Shown here piece after piece: positions 1 through 8,219 of a DNA stretch of 64,000 nt. The notes beneath the pieces were generated by a model, which worked only from the letters and a program-made list of their open reading frames with translations, made no database searches and was not told the origin of the DNA. The DNA is from Halomonas halmophila (GTDB taxonomy: Bacteria; Pseudomonadota; Gammaproteobacteria; Pseudomonadales; Halomonadaceae). The translations under genes and the position numbers were made by a program. Location of the stretch: NCBI RefSeq assembly GCF_006540005.1, contig NZ_BJOC01000008.1, positions 1 through 64,000 of the forward strand, written 5' to 3'. Position 1 is the stretch's first letter, and each line of letters begins with the position of its first letter.

Positions 1-28
1 GGACCGTCACTTGTTGGGCTGCACTTGC

Positions 29-105
29 TTACCTCTTACCTCTTACCTCTTACCTCTTACCTCTTACCTCTTACCTCTTACCTCTTACCTCTTACCTCTT
101 ACCTC
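29..105. repeat. Tandem 7-bp repeat (TTACCTC), 11 perfect copies
   Basis: Eleven uninterrupted copies of TTACCTC run from 29 to 105, followed by two degraded copies up to about 118. The tract ends some 60-75 bases before the start codon of the first gene of the dgc operon, so it lies in the probable promoter or leader region. No gene is visible in 1-180. A related G/A-rich string on the opposite strand occurs near 35030. Copy number of such short arrays often varies by slippage. Confidence 0.95.
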
Positions 106-180
106 TTTCTCTTGCCTCTTAAACATGATCCCGCACACGTAAACCTTCTATAAAAAACAGCAATTCCGAGGAATAACACC

Positions 181-729
181 GTGACCAAGATGGCCCCCGA
201 GCTGCCCATCGAAGTGGACGCCGAGACCGGTGTCTGGACCACCGATGCACTGCCGATGCTGTACGTACCCCGCCACTTCTTCGTCAACAATCACGTGGCG
301 GTCGAGGAAGCCCTGGGTGCTGACGCCTATGCCGAGATCCTCTACCAGGCGGGTTACAAGAGTGCCTGGCACTGGTGCGAGAAAGAGGCCGCGATGCATG
401 GCCTCGAGGGCGAGGACGTGTTCGAGCACTACATGAAGCGACTCTCCCAGCGTGGCTGGGGCTTGTTCATCACCGAGCACATTGATCTCGCCGAGGGGAC
501 CTGCCGGGTTCGGCTCGAGCACAGTGCCTTCGTCTACCAACTCGGCAAGGTCGGCCGCAAGGTCGAGTACATGTTCACCGGCTGGTTCGCCGGCGCCATG
601 GATCAGATCCTCGAGGCGCGCGGCAGCCAGCTGAGAACGGTCGCCGAACAGACGCAGAGTGCCGCCGAGCAGGGTTGTGAAGTCGGCTATTTCGTTACCG
701 TGCCGCGTGATGACCGGGACCAGGGCTGA
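181..729 (+). CDS. DUF5943 domain protein of the dimethylglycine operon
   Basis: A 182-residue soluble protein with no signal peptide or membrane segment. It resembles the DUF5943 family (the Pseudomonas aeruginosa PA5397 type), which sits directly upstream of dgcA in betaine-degrading bacteria and is loosely related to 4-vinyl-reductase (V4R) small-molecule-binding domains. The GTG start at 181 is chosen because GAGGAA lies seven bases upstream (168-173); an in-frame ATG follows three codons later. It ends 12 bases before dgcA, so it is cotranscribed. The biochemical role is unknown; an accessory or ligand-sensing role in dimethylglycine demethylation is inferred from conserved position only. 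Confidence 0.85.
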   Translation: MTKMAPELPIEVDAETGVWTTDALPMLYVPRHFFVNNHVAVEEALGADAYAEILYQAGYKSAWHWCEKEAAMHGLEGEDVFEHYMKRLSQRGWGLFITEHIDLAEGTCRVRLEHSAFVYQLGKVGRKVEYMFTGWFAGAMDQILEARGSQLRTVAEQTQSAAEQGCEVGYFVTVPRDDRDQG

Positions 730-741
730 GGAGTAGAGATC

Positions 742-2814
742 ATGGCATTCGATGCGATGTTCCAGCCGATTCAGATCGGCAAGCTGACCATTCGGAACCG
801 GGTTGTCAGCACCGCGCATGCGGAAGTGCATGCCACCGACGGTGGCATGACCACCGACCGCTACGTGAAGTACTACGAGGAAAAGGCCAAGGGTGGCTGT
901 GGCCTGTGCATCTGCGGTGGCTCGTCGATTGTATCCATCGACAGTCCCCAAGCCTGGTGGAGCTCGGTCAACCTGTCCACCGACCGGATCATCCCGCACT
1001 TCCAGAATCTTGCCGACGCCGTGCACAAACATGGCGGCAAGATCATGATCCAGATCACGCACATGGGGCGTCGCTCGCGCTGGGATGGCTTCGACTGGCC
1101 GAATCTGGTCTCGCCGTCAGGTATTCGCGAGCCGGTTCACCGCTCTACCTGCAAGACCATCGAAGAAGAAGATATCTGGCGTATCATCGGGGATTTCGCT
1201 CAGGCCGCTCGCCGGGCCAAGGAAGGCGGGCTGGATGGCGTCGAACTGTCGGCCGTTCACCAGCACCTCATGGACCAGTTCTGGAGCCCGCGGGTCAACA
1301 AGCGCACCGACCAGTGGGGCGGCAACTTCGAGAACCGCATGCGCTTCGGCATGGAAGTCCTCAAGGCGGTCCGCGCCGAGGTCGGTGACGACTTCGTGGT
1401 CGGCATGCGCATCTGTGGTGACGAGTTCCTGCCGGATGGCCTGACCCATGACGACATGAAAGAGATCGCGGCCTATTACGATGCCACCGGGCAGATCGAC
1501 TTCTTCGGTGTGGTGGGATCCGGTTGCGATACCCACGACAGCCTGGCCAACGTCATCCCCAACATGTCCTATCCGCCGGAGCCCTTCCTGCACCTGGCGG
1601 CGGGCATCAAGGAAGTGGTCAATGTGCCGGTGATCCACGCCCAGAACATCAAGGATCCCAACCAGGCCAACCGCATCCTCGAGGGAGGCCATGTCGACCT
1701 GGTGGGCATGACCCGTGCGCACATTGCCGATCCGCACCTGATCACCAAGATCAAGATGGATCAGGTGGACCAGATCAAGCAGTGCGTGGGGGCCAACTAC
1801 TGCATCGACCGCCAGTATCAGGGGCTGGACGTGCTGTGCATCCAGAACGCCGCCACGTCCCGCGAGTACATGGGACTGCCGCACATCATCGAGGAGACCG
1901 AGGGCGCCAAGCGTCGTGTCGTCGTGGTCGGCGGTGGCCCCGGGGGTATGGAAGCGGCCCGCGTGGCGGCCGAGCGCGGGCATGCGGTGACCCTGTTCGA
2001 GGCCGCCGATCAGCTCGGTGGCCAGATCACCACGGCGGCCAGGGCGCCCCAGCGTGATCAGATCGCGGGCATCACCCGCTGGTACCAGCTCGAGCTGAAC
2101 CGCCTGGGCGTCGACCAGCGCATGGGCACGCGTGCCGATCAGGCGACCATTCTCGACCTCAGGCCGGATATCGTCGTGCTGGCCACCGGTGGCCGTCCCT
2201 ACCTGGATCAGTTCGAGGACTGGGGCTATGACGCGGACCTCGAGCAGAGCCTGGTGGTCAGCACCTGGGATATCCTCGACGGGCGTGTCGAACCGGGCAA
2301 GAATGTGTTGATCTACGACACCATCTGCGAGTTCTCTGGGGTCTCGGCGGCGGATTATCTGGCCGAGAAGGGGGCCCAGGTCGAGATCGTCACCGATGAC
2401 GTCAAGCCGGGCTCCGCCGTGGGCGGCACCACCTTCCCGACCTACTATCGCAGTCTCTACGAGAAGGAAGTCGTCATGTCCTCCGACATGGGGCTGCACA
2501 AGGTCTATCGCGAGGGCGACTCCCTGGTGGCAGTGCTCGAGAACGAGTACACCGGCACCCAGGAAGAGCGAGTGGTCGATCAGGTCGTGGTGGAGAACAG
2601 CATTCGTCCCGACGAGGCTCTGTATTACGAGCTCAAGCCGCAATCGCGCAACAAGGGACAGCTGGACCTCGAGGCACTCTATGCGGCGGACCCGCAACCC
2701 TGCCTCAGCGAAGAGGGAGACGGCTGGCTGCTGTTCCGCCTCGGTGACTGCACCTCGCCGCGCAATACGCATGCCGCCATCTACGATGCCCTGCGTATCT
2801 GCAAGGACTTTTAA
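742..2814 (+). CDS. dgcA: Dimethylglycine demethylase subunit DgcA (TMADH/old-yellow-enzyme family)
   Basis: A 690-residue flavoprotein that with DgcB converts dimethylglycine to sarcosine. Residues 1 to about 375 form the FMN-binding TIM barrel of the trimethylamine dehydrogenase/2,4-dienoyl-CoA reductase type, followed by an FAD/NAD-type Rossmann region with GGGPGG near residue 396. At the place where TMADH ligates a 4Fe-4S cluster I see Cys348, Cys354 and Cys366, but the expected middle cysteine is Ala351 (C-V-G-A-N-Y-C). One canonical ligand is therefore missing. GAGGAG precedes the ATG by eight bases. It lies between the DUF5943 gene and dgcB. Identification rests on family resemblance and on the exact gene order known from Pseudomonas. 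Confidence 0.93.
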   Translation: MAFDAMFQPIQIGKLTIRNRVVSTAHAEVHATDGGMTTDRYVKYYEEKAKGGCGLCICGGSSIVSIDSPQAWWSSVNLSTDRIIPHFQNLADAVHKHGGKIMIQITHMGRRSRWDGFDWPNLVSPSGIREPVHRSTCKTIEEEDIWRIIGDFAQAARRAKEGGLDGVELSAVHQHLMDQFWSPRVNKRTDQWGGNFENRMRFGMEVLKAVRAEVGDDFVVGMRICGDEFLPDGLTHDDMKEIAAYYDATGQIDFFGVVGSGCDTHDSLANVIPNMSYPPEPFLHLAAGIKEVVNVPVIHAQNIKDPNQANRILEGGHVDLVGMTRAHIADPHLITKIKMDQVDQIKQCVGANYCIDRQYQGLDVLCIQNAATSREYMGLPHIIEETEGAKRRVVVVGGGPGGMEAARVAAERGHAVTLFEAADQLGGQITTAARAPQRDQIAGITRWYQLELNRLGVDQRMGTRADQATILDLRPDIVVLATGGRPYLDQFEDWGYDADLEQSLVVSTWDILDGRVEPGKNVLIYDTICEFSGVSAADYLAEKGAQVEIVTDDVKPGSAVGGTTFPTYYRSLYEKEVVMSSDMGLHKVYREGDSLVAVLENEYTGTQEERVVDQVVVENSIRPDEALYYELKPQSRNKGQLDLEALYAADPQPCLSEEGDGWLLFRLGDCTSPRNTHAAIYDALRICKDF

Positions 2815-2819
2815 CCCCT

Positions 2820-2903
2820 AGCTGGAAGTCTGAAGCTTGAAGCTGGAAGGAACCCCCGCGTTTTGCGGCTTTTCTTTCAGCTTCCGGCTTTCAGCTTCCG
2901 GCT
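2820..2903. repeat. Long imperfect inverted repeat between dgcA and dgcB
   Basis: The left arm (2820-2850, AGCTGGAAG-type repeats) is complementary with few mismatches to the right arm (2874-2903, CTTTCAGCTTCCGG-type repeats). The centre holds a small hairpin, CCGC-GTTTT-GCGG, followed by CTTTTCTTTC. It fills almost the whole 109-base gap between two genes of one operon, so it could act as a partial terminator, an mRNA stabiliser, or be an interspersed intergenic repeat. Confidence 0.8.
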
Positions 2904-2923
2904 CGCCGATGAGGTGAGACGAG

Positions 2924-4918
2924 ATGCTCGATACCCTCCTGCCGATACTGATCTTCGCTGCCCTGGTGGTAGCGGCGATCGGCGCCTGGCGTCGCTCGCG
3001 GCTCTGGCGTCAGGGGCGCCCTGCCAGGGTCGACCTGATCAAGGGGCTGGCCGCCATGCCACGCCGCTATCTGGTGGATCTGCACCATGTCGTGGAGCGC
3101 GACAAGGTCATGTCGCATACCCATGTAGCCACGGCCGGCGGCTTTGTGGCGGCCGCCTTGCTGATGATCCTGGTACACGGTCTGGGACTGGCCGAGGGCG
3201 TGCTGGGCTGGCTGCTGCTGCTGGCGAGCACCTCGATGTTCGTGGGCAGCCTGTTCGTGGCGCGGCGTCGCCGTAATCCGCCGGCTCGCCTGTCACGCGG
3301 CCCCTGGATGCGCCTGCCGAAAAGCCTGATGGCGTTTTCGGTCAGCGTCTTCATCATTACGCTGCCGAGTGTCGGCCTCTTGCCCGAGGGGCTGCTCACC
3401 GGTGCTGTCGGCACGTTGTTTGCCCTGATCCTGGCGGCACTCGTCACCTGGGGGCTCGCCGAGATGCTGGTCGGCATGGGCTGGGGTGGCCCCATGAAGC
3501 ACGCCTTCGCGGGGGCGCTGCACCTGGCCTTTCATCGTCGTCCCGAACGCTTCTCGACGCGTGACGGGGGAGAAGGGCGCTCCACCGGCCTCAAGGCGCT
3601 GGATCTGAATGATCCCGATGCCACCCTGGGGGTCGAGAAGCCGAGCGATTTCACCTGGAACCAGCTGCTGGGCTTCGACGCCTGTGTGCAATGCGGCCGC
3701 TGCGAGGCGGTATGCCCGGCCTTTGCCGCCGGTCAGCCGCTCAACCCCAAGAAGCTGATCCAGGACATGGTCGTCGGCCTGGCCGGTGGCAGCGATGCCG
3801 AGTACACCGGCAGCCCTTATCCGGACCGCCCGGTGGGGGAGCACCACGGCACGCCGCATGGACCGATCGTGGCACGTGACGGCAAGGCCCTGGTGGACTC
3901 CGAGACCCTCTGGTCATGCACCACCTGCCGTGCCTGCGTGGAAGAGTGCCCGATGATGATCGAGCACGTGGATGCCATCGTCGACATGCGCCGTTTCCTG
4001 ACCCTCGAGCAGGGCGAGACGCCCGGCAAGGGCGCCGAAGTGCTCGACAACCTGATCGCCACCGACAACCCGGGTGGCTTCGATCCCGGTGCGCGCATGC
4101 ACTGGGCGGCGGACCTGGAACTGCCGCTGATGTCCCAGCGCGGCGAGGCCGAGGTGCTGTTGTGGCTCGGTGATGGTGCCTACGACATGCGCAACCAGCG
4201 CACCCTGCGCGCCTTCATCAAGGTCATGCGTGCGGCCGGTGTCGATTTCGCCGTGCTCGGTGACGAAGAGCGCGATAGTGGCGACGTGGCCCGCCGCCTG
4301 GGCGACGAGGCGACCTTCCAGTCGCTGGCCCGACGCAATATCGCCACGCTGTCGCAGTATCGCTTCGAGCGCATCGTGACCTGTGACCCGCACAGCTTTC
4401 ATGTGCTGGGCAACGAGTATACCGAGCTGGGCGGGGACTACCATGTGTCCCACCACAGCACCTTCATCGGTGAGCTCTATGATGCCGGCCGCCTTGCTTT
4501 CCGCCCCTGGAAGGGAGGACGCGTGACCTATCACGATCCCTGCTACCTGGGGCGCTACAACGGCGAGTTCGAGGCGCCGCGCCATGTGCTCAGGGCGCTG
4601 GGCATCGAGGTGGCCGAGATGCAGCGTTCCGGCTTCCGTTCGCGCTGCTGTGGCGGCGGTGGCGGTGCTCCGATCACCGACATCCCGGGCAAGCAGCGCA
4701 TCCCCGACATGCGCATGGGGGATGTTCAGGAAACCGGTGCCGACATGGTGGCCGTGGGCTGCCCGCAGTGCACGGCGATGCTGGAAGGTGTCGTCGACAG
4801 CAGCGCCGACGTGCGTGATATTGCCGAGCTGGTGGCGGATGCGCTGGTGCACGAGACCCCCGCCGCGACGGGTGGCGCGTCAGCCGACGCGCCGTCACTG
4901 GCCAAGGAGGTGGCGTGA
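2924..4918 (+). CDS. dgcB: Dimethylglycine demethylation protein DgcB (membrane iron-sulfur oxidoreductase)
   Basis: A 664-residue membrane protein. The N-terminal 200 residues contain several hydrophobic segments. Two ferredoxin-type cysteine clusters follow: C-V-Q-C-G-R-C starting near residue 254 and C-T-T-C-R-A-C near 332. The C-terminal half carries two CCG-type heterodisulfide-reductase-like domains (DPCYLG near 539 and C-C-G-G-G-G near 575). The layout fits a membrane electron carrier linking dimethylglycine oxidation and the ETF pair to the quinone pool, as proposed for Pseudomonas DgcB. Its TGA stop overlaps the ATG of the next gene, so translational coupling with the ETF genes is likely. 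Confidence 0.92.
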   Translation: MLDTLLPILIFAALVVAAIGAWRRSRLWRQGRPARVDLIKGLAAMPRRYLVDLHHVVERDKVMSHTHVATAGGFVAAALLMILVHGLGLAEGVLGWLLLLASTSMFVGSLFVARRRRNPPARLSRGPWMRLPKSLMAFSVSVFIITLPSVGLLPEGLLTGAVGTLFALILAALVTWGLAEMLVGMGWGGPMKHAFAGALHLAFHRRPERFSTRDGGEGRSTGLKALDLNDPDATLGVEKPSDFTWNQLLGFDACVQCGRCEAVCPAFAAGQPLNPKKLIQDMVVGLAGGSDAEYTGSPYPDRPVGEHHGTPHGPIVARDGKALVDSETLWSCTTCRACVEECPMMIEHVDAIVDMRRFLTLEQGETPGKGAEVLDNLIATDNPGGFDPGARMHWAADLELPLMSQRGEAEVLLWLGDGAYDMRNQRTLRAFIKVMRAAGVDFAVLGDEERDSGDVARRLGDEATFQSLARRNIATLSQYRFERIVTCDPHSFHVLGNEYTELGGDYHVSHHSTFIGELYDAGRLAFRPWKGGRVTYHDPCYLGRYNGEFEAPRHVLRALGIEVAEMQRSGFRSRCCGGGGGAPITDIPGKQRIPDMRMGDVQETGADMVAVGCPQCTAMLEGVVDSSADVRDIAELVADALVHETPAATGGASADAPSLAKEVA

Positions 4919-6186
4919 TGAGCGAGGTGCAACGTCGCGATCCGCGCAAGGAGTGGATCGCCCGCAATCGGCTGCATCCTCGGCACCTCGAAGTGCTGGC
5001 CGAGCTGGGCCGCGGTGCGGCCAGCGAGTGGATGGGGCCGCATGGTGTATTGCGACGCAATCCCCATGCGGTGGGCTTCACCGGTCCCAATGGTGTCAAG
5101 CGCATCGACCGCAGTGGCGCCCAGCAGGGCGTCACCGGGGGCGGGGCGGCGGCAGCCGCGGCAGAGCAGAAACCCCGGGTCGAGATCAGCGACCCGGCCT
5201 TCTCGGTGGTCGTCGTGCCGGACATGGCGGGTGGCCGCTTGAGTGGTCATGATCGCGACCTGCTGGGCCTGGCACGACGCCTGGCCGATGTGGACAGCGC
5301 TTCCCGCGGGGTCGTGGTGGCCGTGGTGTTCGGCCCGCACAAGGAGTCCAGCTTCGAGGAAGCCGGCATCGATCGGCTGCTGCATCTCGATTCGTCGGAC
5401 GTGACAGGCTATGCACCGGAGGCACGCCTCGGCGCGCTGGGCATGATCGACATGGCCTGGACGCCCAGGCACTGGCTGCTGCCGGACTCGAAACTGGGTG
5501 GTGGCGAGCTCGGCCGTCGCCTGGCCGCGCGCCTGGACGAGCGGCCCGCGACCGGTGTCTGGCAGGTCGAGGCGGACCCCAACCAGGCTACGGGCTGGCA
5601 CTGTATTGCGCGTGGCGCGGCCGAGTCGCTGGATATTCAGCGCGAACTGCCGCGCATCACCCTGGCTCTGGCCGAGTGCGCCGAGCCGGTAAGCGAAACG
5701 CGTCATGCGGCGGCTCCCCTGAGCCTGCCCGAACCCTTGCCGACGACGCTGTCGCGCATCGAGGACCTGGGCCAGGTGCCCGTCGACCCGTCCGGCGTGG
5801 CGCTGTCCGAGGCCGAGTTCATCCTCTCCGCCGGCAACGGCGTCAAGGACTGGGACGGCTTCCATCACGCCGCCGAGGTGCTGGGCGCCACCGAAGGGGC
5901 ATCGCGTGTGGCCGTCGATGACGGCTATATGGCACGCGATCGTCAGGTCGGTGCCACCGGTACCTGGGTAACGGCCAAGGTCTATGTGGCGGTGGGCATC
6001 AGTGGTGCCATCCAGCATCTGCAGGGTATCCAGACCTGCGAGAAGGTCATCGCCATCAACATGGATCCCGGCTGCGACATGTTCAAGCGCGCTGACCTGG
6101 CGGTGGTCGGCGATTCGGGGAAGATTCTCGAGTCGCTGGTCACGCTGGTCGAGCAATCACGAGAGGAGAGTCGCGATGCAGCCTGA
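4918..6186 (+). CDS. etfA: Electron transfer flavoprotein alpha subunit of the dgc operon
   Basis: A 422-residue ETF alpha subunit. The C-terminal FAD-binding half is clear: RQVGATGTWV near residue 343, then SGAIQHL and NMDPGCDMF. The N-terminal part is longer than in generic EtfA, opening with a basic stretch before the ETF core. ATG at 4918 is preferred because AAGGAGG ends seven bases upstream; an overlapping GTG at 4915 is possible. It overlaps dgcB by one base and the beta-subunit gene by eleven. The position implies it takes electrons from DgcA or sarcosine-type dehydrogenation and passes them to DgcB. This role is inferred from context, by analogy with PA5400. Confidence 0.9.
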   Translation: MSEVQRRDPRKEWIARNRLHPRHLEVLAELGRGAASEWMGPHGVLRRNPHAVGFTGPNGVKRIDRSGAQQGVTGGGAAAAAAEQKPRVEISDPAFSVVVVPDMAGGRLSGHDRDLLGLARRLADVDSASRGVVVAVVFGPHKESSFEEAGIDRLLHLDSSDVTGYAPEARLGALGMIDMAWTPRHWLLPDSKLGGGELGRRLAARLDERPATGVWQVEADPNQATGWHCIARGAAESLDIQRELPRITLALAECAEPVSETRHAAAPLSLPEPLPTTLSRIEDLGQVPVDPSGVALSEAEFILSAGNGVKDWDGFHHAAEVLGATEGASRVAVDDGYMARDRQVGATGTWVTAKVYVAVGISGAIQHLQGIQTCEKVIAINMDPGCDMFKRADLAVVGDSGKILESLVTLVEQSREESRDAA

Positions 6187-6979
6187 TTCCTCCAGGAGGC
6201 CCGCGCTCGAGGTCACCGTCCTGGTGTCCGTGGGGCGTCATCCGGTGACGGGGCGTGCCCGTCGTGCCGATCAGGACGCGCGCGGTGTCGAGCTGGCCAA
6301 GTCGCTGCCCAACGCCGAGATCGGCCTGCTGCATGCGGGGCGCTTGAGCGAGTGTGATGAGCCGGCCCTGCGCAGTTATCTGGGCATGGGCTTTGCCGAG
6401 CTGTCCCTGCTCGAACAGCCCGAAGGGGCCGATGTGGTGCCGGCCGTGGCGGAGGCGCTGGAGGCTTCCTCGTCCCAGCTGGTCATTACCGGCGAGCGCG
6501 CCGAGCAGGGCGAAGGTTCCGGTCTGATGCCCTATCTGCTGGCCGAGCGTCTCGGCTGGCCACTGGTTACCAGCCTGGCGGCGGTGGAGAGTGTCGAGAA
6601 TGGGCAGGCGACTCTGTTGCAGGCCCTGCCGCGTGGCCAGCGGCGTCGCCTCAAGGTGCGTCTGCCGGCGCTGTTGACGGTAGACGGCTCGGCCCCGGCG
6701 CCGCGTCAGAGTGCCTATGGGCCGGCGCGCCGCGGGCAGTTCGACAGCGTGCCGGGTTCGGTCTGTGACGATGAGCCCTGGTCGCAATGGCAGGTGCAAC
6801 CCGCGCGCAAGCGACCCAAGCGCCTCAAGATCGTCAAGGCAACGTCGCCACGCGACCGCTTCAAGGCGGCAGCGGCCAAGTCCGAAGGCGGTGGTGGTCA
6901 GGTGCTGACCGATGTCACGCCGCAGGAGGGGGCCGAGGCGATCTTCAAGCTGTTGCGCGAGGAAGAAGTCCTGCGCTGA
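6176..6979 (+). CDS. etfB: Electron transfer flavoprotein beta subunit of the dgc operon
   Basis: A 267-residue ETF beta subunit starting at the ATG at 6176 (MQPDSS) behind a GAGAGGAGAG purine run. The ETF core is visible (SVGRHPVTG, then ADQDARGVELAKSL, later GLMPYLLAERLGWPL). The C-terminal third is basic and longer than in minimal EtfB. It overlaps etfA by 11 bases and is the last gene of the DUF5943-dgcAB-etfAB operon, followed by a strong hairpin at 7010. The pair matches PA5400-PA5401 in position and is presumably dedicated to dimethylglycine catabolism rather than to fatty acid oxidation. Confidence 0.9.
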   Translation: MQPDSSRRPALEVTVLVSVGRHPVTGRARRADQDARGVELAKSLPNAEIGLLHAGRLSECDEPALRSYLGMGFAELSLLEQPEGADVVPAVAEALEASSSQLVITGERAEQGEGSGLMPYLLAERLGWPLVTSLAAVESVENGQATLLQALPRGQRRRLKVRLPALLTVDGSAPAPRQSAYGPARRGQFDSVPGSVCDDEPWSQWQVQPARKRPKRLKIVKATSPRDRFKAAAAKSEGGGGQVLTDVTPQEGAEAIFKLLREEEVLR

Positions 6980-7009
6980 GGCGCCGGCTTTCAGCATTCC
7001 CTCCAAACC

Positions 7010-7037
7010 AGAACGGCGGCCCTCGGGCCGCCGTTCT
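7010..7037. terminator. Hairpin terminator between etfB and the convergent IalB gene
   Basis: A perfect 12-bp stem (AGAACGGCGGCC with its complement) around a 4-base CTCG loop. It lies between two convergent genes and lacks a clean U-tract on either strand, so it may serve both. Confidence 0.7.
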
Positions 7038-7084
7038 GCTTGGTCACTCACCTGTCGTCGGCATGAATCACGCCGCCGAGGCCA

Positions 7085-7600
7085 TCAGAGCTGTGCCATG
7101 GCGTCGGTGAAGCCCATCAGCGAGATGTCCAGGTCCATGCGCTGGCCATTCGGCGCCATCAGGCTGAGTGTCGCCGTGGTACCGCCGCGCAGGCTCTGCA
7201 GCAGCGAGGACTGCAGCGGAATGTCGGCGCGGCATCCCTGCCGCTGACAGACCTGGTAGGGGAACTGCACCGGCTCGCTACCATCGATACTGAGCTGCAG
7301 GCCGGGGGCCAGGCGCACACCCAGCGGGACCAGAAAGGTCATGATGGGGCGCTCGGCCTGGGGCGGATCGGCCAACACCACGCGCATCATGGGTTGGTCA
7401 CTGTCGTTGTTGGTGATGATCTGGTTCATGGTGCAGGGACCCTGGCTGGCCTCCTGCGGGCAGATGACCTGCCAGTCCTGGAACTGCTGAGTGTCGACAT
7501 TGGCATTGGGGTTCTGTTGCTGCGCGAAAGCCTGCGGCGCGAAGGCCAGCAGGGCGAGCAGCGCGGCCAGGCAAAGGCGTGGCGCGAGGCGGTTGAGCAT
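7085..7600 (-). CDS. Invasion-associated locus B (IalB) family secreted protein
   Basis: A 171-residue protein with an N-terminal signal peptide (hydrophobic LAALLALLAF, cleavage likely after AQAFA). The mature part has the IalB pattern: a DWQVIC segment, paired cysteines (PCTM and CQRQGC) and the C-terminal SLMGF...DAM. The family is periplasmic or surface exposed; it was named in Bartonella, but most members are in free-living proteobacteria with unknown role. AGGAGA precedes the start. It faces away from fdhA and is convergent with etfB, so it is probably not part of the betaine pathway. Confidence 0.85.
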   Translation of the reverse strand: MLNRLAPRLCLAALLALLAFAPQAFAQQQNPNANVDTQQFQDWQVICPQEASQGPCTMNQIITNNDSDQPMMRVVLADPPQAERPIMTFLVPLGVRLAPGLQLSIDGSEPVQFPYQVCQRQGCRADIPLQSSLLQSLRGGTTATLSLMAPNGQRMDLDISLMGFTDAMAQL

Positions 7601-8005
7601 AAAAGGTCTCCTGTCGGTTCAGCGACATCCTGTTGCTGAAAGGGTGTGGATCATGACCGGGTCCATGATACGCATCTTTCGCGGCTCGTGGGGAGACCCG
7701 AGTCAGGGGGCTCATGGTGGCAAGCCATGTGGCCAGCCTATCGTGGGCCTTTGTAAAGCATGTTCCGGGGACGAGCAAGCTGCAGGCTCGAGCAAGGCTG
7801 ACCGGGCTCCTCCGGGCATCCGCCAGGGCGAGCTAGATCCGACGCGTGGCCTGCAAGCTTCCGTGAACGACGCCATGTCTCGTTTTGGCATGGCGATGAC
7901 TCTCACAGGATAGTCGGCCGCGTGGAAGGGGCTATTGTCGGCATGCGGAGCTTCCGCCTTGGGGAAACACTGCTTAAATGCCTGCGCATGCCAATCGCTT
8001 CGCTA

Positions 8006-8076
8006 TAGCCGCCATCCTTGGCGGCTACCCTGCGGGCCCGTCCAAGGACGGTTCAAATTCGCTCCCGGCGAATTTG
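8006..8076. repeat. Three consecutive perfect hairpins in the 619-base gap before fdhA
   Basis: The gap 7601-8219 holds no convincing gene. Within it are three adjacent perfect inverted repeats: TAGCCGCC-N6-GGCGGCTA (8006-8027), CCGTCC-AA-GGACGG (8038-8051) and CAAATTCGC-N5-GCGAATTTG (8054-8076). They end about 140 bases before the fdhA start codon. They may be an interspersed REP-like element, a structured leader, or operator sites. The rest of the gap shows the divergent promoter side of the IalB gene and no other structure I can support. Confidence 0.85.
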
Positions 8077-8219
8077 TGCGCGGTGCTGGTGCGCCAGCCC
8101 GGTCGAAAGCCGCCTAACGATACGTTATGTCGCGCTTTCCGTGCCCCGTGCGCCTTGCGCTTCAATTTATTCAGCGTTTTCTTTGCACGCTACTCACCAC
8201 AAGTCTAAGGAAGATAGCC

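Noticed and set aside
29-118. Repeat array considered as CRISPR
   Set aside because: The unit is 7 bases with no spacers; it is a simple tandem repeat.
7935-8208. Two short open frames in the gap before fdhA
   Set aside because: They run through the three perfect hairpins, have no ribosome-binding site and no recognisable product.
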